Shown here in pieces: positions 1-5,950 of a stretch of 10,585 bases of DNA. This DNA is from CAZGVV01 sp964529155 (lineage in GTDB: Bacteria > Pseudomonadota > Alphaproteobacteria > Rickettsiales > SXRF01): NCBI GenBank assembly GCA_964529155.1, contig CAZGVV010000064.1, positions 1 through 10,585 of the forward strand, in the 5' to 3' direction. A program made the translations under genes and the position numbers. Below the pieces are notes generated by a model. That model was given only the letters and a program-made list of their open reading frames with translations. It was not told where the DNA came from and did no database searches. Positions within the stretch are counted from its first letter, which is position 1. Every line of letters begins with the position of its first letter.

Positions 1-1808
1 AGTCCCAGGTGCCCGCCCCAGACAATACAGCCGCCGGTTTTTTCCACGATTTCACGAATGACCGAACCGCCGGAGCCGATCACTTCACGGATCTTTTCCT
101 TAGGAATGTTCAGCGTGGTGATGCGCGGGGCATTCTGGCTGAGCTCGGTGCGTGCGCTGTCGAGCGCCTTGGACATTTCGCCCAAGATATGCGCGCGGCC
201 GGCATGTGCCTGCTCCAGTGCTACTTTCATGATTTCTTCGTTGATGCCATCGATCTTGATGTCCATCTGCAGTGCAGTGATACCTTGTGAGGTGCCTGCC
301 ACTTTAAAATCCATGTCGCCCAGGTGGTCTTCGTCACCCATGATATCAGAGAGCACGGCGAAGCCTTGCTTTTCCTTGATCAAGCCCATAGCGATACCAG
401 CAACAGGGCGTTTCAGCGGAACCCCGGCGTCCATTAAGGACAGCGACGCGCCGCAGACAGTGGCCATGGAGGATGAGCCGTTGGACTCAGTGATTTCCGA
501 TACGACGCGCAGCGTGTAAGGGAACTCTTCTTTGGTTGGAAGCACAGCGCGCATCGAACGCCATGCAAGCTTGCCGTGGCCGATTTCGCGGCGGCCAGGT
601 GGACGCATCGGGCTGCTTTCACCGACTGAGTATGGAGGGAAGTTGTAATGCAGCAGGAAGTTTTCGCGGTAATCCCCGTCAATGGCGTCGATGACCTGCT
701 CATCCATGCTGGTGCCAAGTGTGGCAACGCAGATGGATTGGGTTTCTCCGCGGGTGAACAATGCTGAACCATGCGTCATCGGCAATACGCCGACTTCAGC
801 CAGGATAGGGCGAACATTGGCGACTTCACGGCCATCAATGCGTTTACCGGTTTCCAGAATGTTGGTGCGAACGATATCGGATTCCAATTGCTTCAGGAGA
901 TATGACACCAAACCTGCATCTTCCGCGACTTCGCCATCTTTTGGAAGTAAAGCCTCTTTGGCAGCGGCTTTGGCTTTGGCAAGTTTCTCGGTGCGAGCCT
1001 GTTTGTTGACAACGGCATAGGCTTCACGGAAGCTGGCTTCTGCTACTTGCTTGATGCGCGCGTAAAGCGATGGGTTTTCCATCTTGTTTTCCCAGTTCCA
1101 TGGGTCTTTTGCGCCATCTTCTGCCAGGTTGACGATCATGTCGATCACCGGCTGCATTTGGCTGTGGCCAAACATTACTGCGCCGAGCATGATGTCTTCG
1201 TTTAATTCTTTGGCTTCGGATTCCACCATCAATACAGAGCGTTTGGTGCCTGCAACGATCAGGTCGAGTTGATTGGCAGGGTCCATCAATTCGGATTTCA
1301 ATGGATTCAGTACATATTTGCCTTCGGTATAGCCAACGCGTGCACCAGCTACTGGGCCCATGAATGGGATGCCTGATAAAGTGAGGGCGGCGGAAGTCCC
1401 GATCATGGCGACGATGTCTGCGTCATTTTCCGTGTCGTGGGACAGGAGTGTGCAGATCACTTGCACTTCATGATAGAAGCCATCTGGAAACAGCGGGCGG
1501 ATCGGACGGTCGATCAAACGTGAAGTGAGCACTTCTTTTTCTGAAGGACGGCCTTCGCGCTTAAAGAATCCGCCGGGAATTTTACCTGCGGCGAAGGCTT
1601 TTTCTTGGTAATGCACCGTGAGGGGAAAGAAANNNNNNNNNNAATCGATACCGGTTTTCGGTTTTTTTGCCCCGACAACGGTACAAAGCACAACGGTGTT
1701 GCCGTAGGATGCGAGCACTGCACCGTCTGCCTGGCGGGCGATGCGCCCGGATTCCAAGGTAAGCGTGCGGCCGCCCCATTCGATAGATTTACGATTAATG
1801 GTGAACAT
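1..1808 (-). CDS. pnp: Polynucleotide phosphorylase (PNPase), 3' end beyond window, internal N gap
   Basis: Exoribonuclease that degrades RNA 3' to 5' with phosphate, releasing nucleoside diphosphates; in many bacteria it works with RNase E in the degradosome. About 602 codons are visible of a family length near 700; the end of the KH domain and the S1 domain are missing. The order is right: first RNase PH domain with the FFKREGRPSE loop, helical linker, second RNase PH domain with HYNFPPYSVGE, SEITESNGSSSMA and GDEDHLGDMDFK (catalytic Asp494, Asp498–500 region and Lys502), then a KH motif VIGSGG near residue 576. The ATG at 1808 has an AAGGA ribosome site 6 nt upstream. Ten Ns (1633–1642) leave residues 56–59 undefined; both sides stay in one frame, but homologues run directly from GxD to FFPLTV, so the gap probably represents no real residues. 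The last ~11 residues (CIVWGGHLG) do not look like a KH domain. It lies 96 bp downstream of rpsO, the usual arrangement. Confidence 0.95.
   Translation of the reverse strand, partial: MFTINRKSIEWGGRTLTLESGRIARQADGAVLASYGNTVVLCTVVGAKKPKTGIDXXXXFFPLTVHYQEKAFAAGKIPGGFFKREGRPSEKEVLTSRLIDRPIRPLFPDGFYHEVQVICTLLSHDTENDADIVAMIGTSAALTLSGIPFMGPVAGARVGYTEGKYVLNPLKSELMDPANQLDLIVAGTKRSVLMVESEAKELNEDIMLGAVMFGHSQMQPVIDMIVNLAEDGAKDPWNWENKMENPSLYARIKQVAEASFREAYAVVNKQARTEKLAKAKAAAKEALLPKDGEVAEDAGLVSYLLKQLESDIVRTNILETGKRIDGREVANVRPILAEVGVLPMTHGSALFTRGETQSICVATLGTSMDEQVIDAIDGDYRENFLLHYNFPPYSVGESSPMRPPGRREIGHGKLAWRSMRAVLPTKEEFPYTLRVVSEITESNGSSSMATVCGASLSLMDAGVPLKRPVAGIAMGLIKEKQGFAVLSDIMGDEDHLGDMDFKVAGTSQGITALQMDIKIDGINEEIMKVALEQAHAGRAHILGEMSKALDSARTELSQNAPRITTLNIPKEKIREVIGSGGSVIREIVEKTGGCIVWGGHLG
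1633..1642. other. Assembly gap (10 N)
   Basis: Ten unknown bases lie inside pnp, between codon 55 (Asp) and a conserved Phe-Phe-Pro-Leu-Thr-Val segment. The round number suggests a scaffold placeholder rather than measured length. Overlapping the flanks by two T bases would give an uninterrupted Asp-Phe-Phe-Pro reading, as in PNPase homologues. That is inference from family knowledge. Confidence 0.9.
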
Positions 1809-1822
1809 GTTGGTTCCTTTGG

Positions 1823-1898
1823 GTGAATGGTGAATGGTGAAGCGTGAGTGGTGAATGCTATGGCTTTTGCCATGCACGCTTCACCATGCACGCTTCAC
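1823..1898. repeat. Heptamer-based imperfect palindrome between rpsO and pnp
   Basis: On the + strand, five adjacent 7-mers (GTGAATG, GTGAATG, GTGAAGC, GTGAGTG, GTGAATG) fill 1823–1857. A short perfect hairpin follows: ATGGC, TTTT loop, GCCAT (1860–1873). The right arm is two exact tandem copies of the 14-mer CATGCACGCTTCAC (1871–1884, 1885–1898), i.e. the heptamers in reverse complement. GTGAAGCGTG (1837–1846) pairs perfectly with 1889–1898, and GGTGAA (1850–1855) pairs with 1880–1885 in the same register, so the transcript can fold into one long, interrupted stem-loop. It occupies most of the 96-bp rpsO–pnp spacer and ends just before the pnp ribosome site. It could be an mRNA processing or stability element, or a mobile intergenic repeat; the sequence does not decide. 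Confidence 0.8.
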
Positions 1899-1904
1899 GC
1901 AAAT

Positions 1905-2192
1905 TTACTTACGTAAACCCAGCTTTTTAATCAGTGCTTCGTAACGTTCCATGCTGTTGGATTTTAAATATTCCAACAAGCGACGGCGACGGCCAACCAT
2001 CATCAGCAGGCCACGGCGGGAAGCATGATCTTTTTTATGGGCATTGAAGTGCTCCGTCAGGGAATTGATGCGGTTGGTGAGCAATGCGCACTGCACTTCC
2101 ACTGAGCCGGTATCACCGCTTTGGGTGGCGAATTTTTCAATGACGGATTGTTTTTCTTGCACTTCTTTGGTGTGAGTAGCTTTATTCGACAT
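1905..2192 (-). CDS. rpsO: 30S ribosomal protein S15
   Basis: Primary 16S rRNA-binding protein of the small subunit, which binds the central domain during early assembly. The 95 residues carry the family signature: DTGSVEVQ (usually TGSPEVQ), an ALLTNRINSLTEHFNAHKKDHASRRGLL region and MVGRRRRLLEYL, ending LIKKLGLRK. The family is normally about 89 aa; the extra residues are a polar N-terminal stretch. The ATG at 2192 is chosen because AAGGAG (2206–2201) lies 8 nt upstream and conserved sequence starts soon after; an in-frame extension to 2276 would translate repeat DNA. It is followed by pnp, as in most proteobacteria, and preceded by rbfA without the usual truB between them. S15 commonly represses its own mRNA, and the hairpin-rich leader upstream would be the place to look. 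Confidence 0.97.
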   Translation of the reverse strand: MSNKATHTKEVQEKQSVIEKFATQSGDTGSVEVQCALLTNRINSLTEHFNAHKKDHASRRGLLMMVGRRRRLLEYLKSNSMERYEALIKKLGLRK

Positions 2193-2221
2193 CGCAGCAT
2201 CTCCTTCATATATGGAGTGGC

Positions 2222-2274
2222 GTGAAGCTAGTGGCTGGTGGCTAGGAAAAGCGGAATGCTCCTTCCCTAGCCAC
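2222..2274. repeat. Second heptamer/palindrome element, in the rpsO leader
   Basis: On the + strand, 7-bp units GTGAAGC, TAGTGGC and TGGTGGC (2222–2242) run into an inverted repeat. GTGGCTAGG (2238–2246) is the exact complement of CCTAGCCAC (2266–2274). Read along the rpsO transcript, the 9-bp stem can extend by a G·U and two A–U pairs, with a GGA/TCC mini-stem at the top. The element lies about 16–68 nt upstream of the rpsO Shine-Dalgarno. GTGAAGC is shared with the repeat on the other side of rpsO, suggesting the same repeat type. It may control rpsO translation or transcript ends; this is inference. Confidence 0.65.
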
Positions 2275-2461
2275 AAGTCACCGAGCCGCAGGCCACGGGG
2301 TTGATATTACACATTCATCCGCTTGAGCCGAGATGTCGTCCAGCCATGGGCATGATAAATGCAGCAGTCCACACAGGGAAACACCCTATGCAGAATGCGC
2401 CTTATGCCCTATTTTTGCAGGAATTTCCAGTGAAATCGTATGCCCGGAAAAGGATTTGGCT
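2275..2461. other. rbfA–rpsO spacer with no gene; weak secondary structure
   Basis: This is the place where truB is expected in the common rbfA–truB–rpsO order, but neither strand gives a TruB-like reading and the space is far too short. GGGCAT (2348–2353) is complementary to ATGCCC (2404–2409), which is followed on the + strand by TATTTTT. Inside lies AGGG (2375–2378) against CCCT (2384–2387). This could be part of the rpsO leader or an unrecognised small RNA, but the pairing is broken and I cannot name a family. No convincing promoter for rpsO is visible here. Confidence 0.3.
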
Positions 2462-2872
2462 TTATAAGTCAGCTTTTTCTTTTTCTGACAGAGCATTAGG
2501 AGAGCTTTTGTGAAGTAACTCATTCACCAGTCCCGCCACTTCAAAAGACTCATCCAATTTATAATGTAGTTTAGGCATATAGCGTAGTTCTATGCGTTTT
2601 GCCAGGAGGTGGCGGATGTGGGGGGCGTGTTCGGCCAGGGCGCGGAGCATGACGTCTTTGCTTTTACCGGCAAGCGGCATGACATAGACGGTGGCGTTGC
2701 GCAAATCCGGGCTTACGCGTACTTCCGATACGGTGATAGATGCGCTGTCCAATACCGGGATGTGGGTTTCGCCGCGTAGGAATATGCCAGAAAGCGCGTG
2801 GCGCATTTCTTCACCCACTTTACGCGGGCGCGAGGTGTTTGATTTTGGGGCAAAAGTCACATCACGAGTCAT
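2462..2872 (-). CDS. rbfA: Ribosome-binding factor A
   Basis: Small KH-like protein that binds the immature 30S subunit and helps mature the 5' end of 16S rRNA; needed for growth in the cold in model bacteria. The 136 residues fit the family: an N-terminal helix with SRPRKVGEEMRHALSGIFLRG, then ITVSEVRVSPDLRNATVYVMPLAG (the ScVxxSPDLxxAxVYV pattern), and LRYMPKLHYKLDESFE near residues 97–112, followed by a charged tail. The ATG at 2872 lacks any Shine-Dalgarno and lies almost directly below a perfect TATAAT. The gene is separated from pyrE by 51 bp and from rpsO by 269 bp. The usual partners infB and truB are absent here; pyrE and panC lie upstream instead. Confidence 0.93.
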   Translation of the reverse strand: MTRDVTFAPKSNTSRPRKVGEEMRHALSGIFLRGETHIPVLDSASITVSEVRVSPDLRNATVYVMPLAGKSKDVMLRALAEHAPHIRHLLAKRIELRYMPKLHYKLDESFEVAGLVNELLHKSSPNALSEKEKADL

Positions 2873-2880
2873 ATGACTAA

Positions 2881-2886
2881 ATTATA
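2881..2886 (-). promoter_or_regulatory. Candidate −10 box for rbfA
   Basis: A perfect TATAAT on the minus strand ends 8 nt before the rbfA ATG. No good −35 lies 16–18 bp upstream (the best matches about three of six bases). Transcription starting at the normal distance would begin around 2874–2875, giving a leader of only about 2–3 nt. Confidence 0.4.
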
Positions 2887-2923
2887 CGGTAAAGAAAAAA
2901 TAAATCTATAGATATCGTAAGAC

Positions 2924-3514
2924 TTAGCCTTTTAGCCACCGGCTGCCTGGCTTGGCGGCAGGGATTTCTGCCAGTTCTTTTGGCAGGGCATCAGCCGGAT
3001 AGGTCGGGATATTGATATTTATCAATGAGATTAATGGCAAGTTCAGGCTTACGTCATGTTGGCCGCGACGATCAATCAGGCTGGCAACCGCAACGGCCTG
3101 GCCACCATATTGACGTACGCATTCCACCGCTTCCATGGAGGATTTGCCGGTGGTGACGACGTCTTCCACGATGAGCACACGGCTGCCGGGTTCCAAGGTA
3201 AAGCCACGGCGTAGGGTGAACATGCTGTCTACGCGTTCACAAAATACCGCAGGAACGCCAAGCTGGCGGCCCATTTCGTAGCCAACGACCACGCCGCCCA
3301 TGGCGGGGGAGACGACTAAATCGATGCCTTGCACCACTTCATTTACCAGCTTGGCCAGTTGCGCGCATAGGCGCTCACCGCGGCGGGCGTCCATTAATAC
3401 GCGGGCGCATTGCAAGTAGGTGGTGCTGTGCAGCCCGGAGGAAAGAATAAAATGGCCGGAGAGAATGGCCCCTGGCTCTTTGAATTCGTTGAGTATTTCG
3501 GTTTCGGTCATCAT
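2924..3514 (-). CDS. pyrE: Orotate phosphoribosyltransferase
   Basis: Cytosolic enzyme of de novo pyrimidine synthesis: orotate plus PRPP gives orotidine 5'-monophosphate, the substrate of PyrF. The 196-aa protein is of family length. The PRPP-binding motif VLIVEDVVTTGKS is at residues 113–125; GHFILSSGLHSTTYLQ near residues 20–35 and VVSPAMGGVVVGYEMGRQL at 67–85 are typical of the bacterial enzyme. The ATG at 3514 overlaps the panC stop as ATGA; a second ATG follows at 3511, so the first Met may not be used. There is no Shine-Dalgarno, which favours translation coupled to panC. Joining pantothenate and pyrimidine synthesis in one transcript has no obvious metabolic reason beyond packing. Confidence 0.96.
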   Translation of the reverse strand: MMTETEILNEFKEPGAILSGHFILSSGLHSTTYLQCARVLMDARRGERLCAQLAKLVNEVVQGIDLVVSPAMGGVVVGYEMGRQLGVPAVFCERVDSMFTLRRGFTLEPGSRVLIVEDVVTTGKSSMEAVECVRQYGGQAVAVASLIDRRGQHDVSLNLPLISLININIPTYPADALPKELAEIPAAKPGSRWLKG

Positions 3515-4356
3515 ATGGAATTAATAGGAAGGTTGTCGATCAGCCGTGTATTACCAAGCCAGGCGGCGGCAAGCAGGCGAGCGGGTTGGTGGGGTAAAGT
3601 GAGCGTGCTGAAATGCTCAGCATCGCGCACAGCCAGATAATCTACTTTTAAAAACCCGGCGTCCAGTAATTTTTGCGTGGCCTCGATAAGTATGGCTTCA
3701 TTATCGGTGGCGTGCAGGCGCTGGGCAGTCTCTTTCAGGATGCGATGGAGGTTGGGAGCAATGGCGCGTTCTTCGGCACTTAAATAGGCATTGCGGGAGG
3801 AGAGGGCGAGTCCATCGGCTTCGCGCACGGTAGGCAGCCCTATAATCTCAACCGGGATGTCCAGGTCTGAGACAAATTTTTTGATCACGGCTAGCTGCTG
3901 GAAATCTTTTTCACCGAATATGGCGACATCGGGCAGGATACGCAGGAACATTTTGGTAAGCACTGTAGCTACACCGTCAAAATGCCCGGGGCGGCTGGCC
4001 CCTTCTAAATCTGTTGCGATGCTGCCAGCGGACACCACGGCGTCAAAACCGGGCGGATAGACATCTTCCACTGAGGGGGCATAAATGGCGTCTACGCCTG
4101 CTTCTTGGCATTTCTCGATATCCGCTTCCAAGGTGCGAGGATAGCGCGCTAAATCTTCATGCGGGCTGAATTGCGCGGGATTGACGAAAATATAGACGAT
4201 GACGGATTGTGCGTGCCTGCGGGCTTCAGCAACCAATGCCATATGCCCGGCATGCAGCGCGCCCATGGTAGGAATTAAGGCCACGCGGCCACGGGTTTTA
4301 AGGGCCGGGAGTGCAGCTTTTAGCTCCTGATGTGTCTTGTATATTGCCAAGGGCAT
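3511..4356 (-). CDS. panC: Pantothenate synthetase (pantoate–β-alanine ligase)
   Basis: Joins pantoate and β-alanine with ATP through a pantoyl-adenylate intermediate, the last step to pantothenate and so to coenzyme A. The 281-aa protein shows the family motifs in order: PTMGALHAGH (residues 29–38, the HIGH-like ATP site), FVNPAQF (57–63), GHFDGVATVLTK (124–135), GEKDFQQ (148–154) and READGLALSSRNAYL (178–192, the KMSKS-like loop region). The ATG at 4356 is chosen because the family starts a few residues before KTHQEL; the frame is open as far as 4566, but that extension reads backwards through zapE. No Shine-Dalgarno is visible. It is divergent from zapE and overlaps pyrE by 4 bp downstream. 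panB is not in the window. Confidence 0.96.
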   Translation of the reverse strand: MPLAIYKTHQELKAALPALKTRGRVALIPTMGALHAGHMALVAEARRHAQSVIVYIFVNPAQFSPHEDLARYPRTLEADIEKCQEAGVDAIYAPSVEDVYPPGFDAVVSAGSIATDLEGASRPGHFDGVATVLTKMFLRILPDVAIFGEKDFQQLAVIKKFVSDLDIPVEIIGLPTVREADGLALSSRNAYLSAEERAIAPNLHRILKETAQRLHATDNEAILIEATQKLLDAGFLKVDYLAVRDAEHFSTLTLPHQPARLLAAAWLGNTRLIDNLPINSI

Positions 4357-4373
4357 AGGGATGTGCGTACAAG
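4344..4373 (+). promoter_or_regulatory. Candidate zapE promoter
   Basis: TTGCCA (4344–4349, five of six −35 bases) lies 18 bp before TACAAG (4368–4373, four of six −10 bases), overlapping the first codons of panC. A start near 4380 would give a 24-nt leader if zapE begins at the ATG at 4404, or a leaderless message if it begins at the GTG at 4380. Confidence 0.3.
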
Positions 4374-4389
4374 CGTTGGGTGAACCCGA

Positions 4390-4418
4390 ACCATAGTGCA
4401 TCCATGCCTGTATTGCAA
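4390..4418 (-). promoter_or_regulatory. Candidate panC–pyrE promoter
   Basis: On the minus strand TTGCAA (4418–4413, four of six −35 bases) is followed after 17 bp by TATGGT (4395–4390, four of six −10 bases). A start near 4383 would leave about 26 nt before the panC ATG. It lies within the first codons of the divergent zapE. Confidence 0.35.
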
Positions 4419-5492
4419 GCCTCAGACCCCGCGTCGTCCTATGCCGAATTGCTGGCTCAGGGCCATTTATTGCCGGACGAAGCGCAAGCGGAGGCAGTGG
4501 GGAAATTGCAATTATTGTACAATGCGCTGGGCGAGGGGCGGAAACTATGGCGCAAGGCCAAGACACCGCCGGGGCTTTACGTGTGGGGCAATGTGGGGCG
4601 TGGGAAATCCATGTTGATGGAATTGTTTTTTGTTACTGCGCCGGTGGAACGCAAACGGCGGGTGCATTTCCATGCTTTCATGCAGGAAGTGTATGGGCGT
4701 ATTCATTCCATCCGCCAGGCGCCGGGCTATCGTCAGGGGAGTGGGGATCCGGTGGCGATTCTTATTCAACAACTGGCAGAAGAAGTTAGACTTTTATGTT
4801 TCGATGAGCTGCAAGCCACTGACGTAGCAGATGCCAGTCTTATATTTCGTATTTTTGAAGGATTGATGGAAGCCGGGGTGGTGATGGTGTCCACCTCTAA
4901 CCACCCGCCAGAATCCTTATATACCGGTGGCGTGCAGCGTGAACGGTTTGAAAAGCTGACAGCACTGATCCGTCGCCGGATGGACGTATTCGCCCTGACC
5001 AGCCCGCGTGATTACCGGCACTCACAGGCCCGGGCGCTGAGAAGCGTATATTTCTCCCCACTTGGGCCTGATGCAAGGCGGTTTGTTGAGGAGGCAGTGG
5101 CGGCCCTTGCGCCGGGTGTGCGGCCACAAATACGGCTATTACAGGTGCAGGGCAGGGACTTACGGTTGACCATGTATGATGACGACATTGCGGTAGCCAG
5201 TTTTCATGAACTGTGTGAATCGGCGCTTGGCCCGGCTGATTACCTGGCCATTGCCAATTATGTGACTACGCTTGTGCTTACCGACATTCCGGTGCTGACG
5301 CCTGAAAAACGCAACGAAGCCAAGCGGTTTGTGACGCTGGTGGATGCATTATATGAAGCAAAGACTATGCTGATATGCACGGCCGCCGCGGCACCAGAGC
5401 AACTTTATCCGCAAGGCGACGGAAGCTTTGAATTCGCAAGAACGGTGTCGCGGCTGGCGGAGATGGCGAGTGTGGGGTGGGTTAAGGACTAA
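4404..5492 (+). CDS. zapE: Cell division protein ZapE (AFG1-like P-loop ATPase)
   Basis: P-loop ATPase of the AFG1/ZapE family. In E. coli it associates with FtsZ at the division ring during late constriction or stress; mitochondrial relatives (AFG1/LACE1) act in protein quality control. Numbered from the ATG at 4404 (362 aa), Walker A is GNVGRGKS (62–69), Walker B is LLCFDELQATDVADA (from about 130; usually FDEFxVTDIADA), and the sensor-1 segment is VSTSNHPPESLY (from about 162). DYRHSQ and VYFSPLG follow, as in the family. An in-frame GTG at 4380 would add 8 residues; neither start has a clear ribosome site, and the promoter layout mildly favours the ATG. Its last 4 bases overlap, tail to tail, the minus-strand orphan gene. 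GC content is about 55–60%, like the other conserved genes. Confidence 0.92.
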   Translation: MPVLQASDPASSYAELLAQGHLLPDEAQAEAVGKLQLLYNALGEGRKLWRKAKTPPGLYVWGNVGRGKSMLMELFFVTAPVERKRRVHFHAFMQEVYGRIHSIRQAPGYRQGSGDPVAILIQQLAEEVRLLCFDELQATDVADASLIFRIFEGLMEAGVVMVSTSNHPPESLYTGGVQRERFEKLTALIRRRMDVFALTSPRDYRHSQARALRSVYFSPLGPDARRFVEEAVAALAPGVRPQIRLLQVQGRDLRLTMYDDDIAVASFHELCESALGPADYLAIANYVTTLVLTDIPVLTPEKRNEAKRFVTLVDALYEAKTMLICTAAAAPEQLYPQGDGSFEFARTVSRLAEMASVGWVKD

Positions 5493-5854
5493 AGTCCGAT
5501 GATTTTTTGTTGTTTGGTTAATTTTAATTGAGATAATTCTTTTAAAGTAAATTGTTTGCCATTTTCTTCACGTGTGACACCTAATTCTTCTTCTAACATG
5601 GTGAGACTATTTGCGAGGTCGTCAATTGGCAAAGCAAAGGCCCCATCACGCGCATCATCCGTATGAATTTCGCATTCCATGGCTTTATTGCGGATTGTTT
5701 CTATAAAAATGCGAGTTTCAGGGGATAGCCAGTTTAAATTTTTGTTTATAAATAATAATGGTGTTTTTTCGCCTTCTACGTTTACTAAGTATATGTCATT
5801 CCTAATTCCTGCTTTTAATTTTTCTTGGTAAAGCTTACGGGGTATTTCTGACAT
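5489..5854 (-). CDS. Hypothetical protein, AT-rich orphan
   Basis: A 121-residue protein that I do not recognise. It is hydrophilic, with many Lys and Glu residues, one Cys, no signal peptide, no membrane segment and no nucleotide- or metal-binding motif that I can see. A mixed β-like start (NDIYLVNVEGEKTPLLFINKN) leads to two helix-prone parts, PETRIFIETIRNKAMECEI and LANSLTMLEEELGVTREE, and a Lys-rich tail. It looks like a real gene: the ATG at 5854 has AAGGA 5 nt upstream, and the frame is open until it meets zapE. GC content is about 35%, against about 55% in neighbouring genes, which suggests recent acquisition or weak selection. It is convergent with zapE (4-bp overlap) and divergent from ispH. 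A small phage or plasmid cargo protein, or a lineage-specific cytosolic protein, are possibilities without direct support. Confidence 0.7.
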   Translation of the reverse strand: MSEIPRKLYQEKLKAGIRNDIYLVNVEGEKTPLLFINKNLNWLSPETRIFIETIRNKAMECEIHTDDARDGAFALPIDDLANSLTMLEEELGVTREENGKQFTLKELSQLKLTKQQKIIGL

Positions 5855-5880
5855 AAGAATCCTTTAGCTATTAGGATATA

Positions 5881-5915
5881 TTGACTGTTGCTTATTTTGA
5901 CTGTTGCTTATTTTG
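5881..5915. repeat. 16-bp tandem repeat in the orphan/ispH divergent spacer
   Basis: TTGACTGTTGCTTATT occurs twice without interruption (5881–5896, 5897–5912), followed by TTG as the start of a third unit. It lies in the 121-bp spacer between the divergent orphan gene and ispH. Each unit begins with a −35-like TTGACT on the ispH strand. It may be a slippage duplication or a doubled binding site for a regulator. Confidence 0.85.
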
Positions 5916-5950
5916 TCATTCCTATGCTTAAATTAACATCAATTTTTTAT

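Noticed and set aside
58..519. A 153-codon plus-strand ORF across pnp
   Set aside because: It is antisense to well-conserved PNPase sequence and resembles no protein; a shadow frame.
1514..1891. Minus-strand frames spanning the N gap
   Set aside because: They are out of frame with the clear PNPase reading and include Xs from the gap.
1823..1898. A CRISPR-like or simple terminator reading of the heptamer repeats
   Set aside because: Units are 7 bp without spacers of CRISPR size, and no U-run follows the stem on the rpsO strand.
2348..2416. A rightward intrinsic terminator (GGGCAT…ATGCCC then TATTTTT)
   Set aside because: The loop is about 50 nt, the stem is only 6 bp, and no rightward gene lies upstream to be terminated.
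2301..2513. A 70-codon plus-strand ORF in the rbfA–rpsO spacer
   Set aside because: No ribosome site or recognisable protein, and it runs into the antisense of the rbfA 3' end.
4357..4566. A longer N-terminus for panC
   Set aside because: The extension is antisense to zapE, and the family starts near the ATG at 4356.
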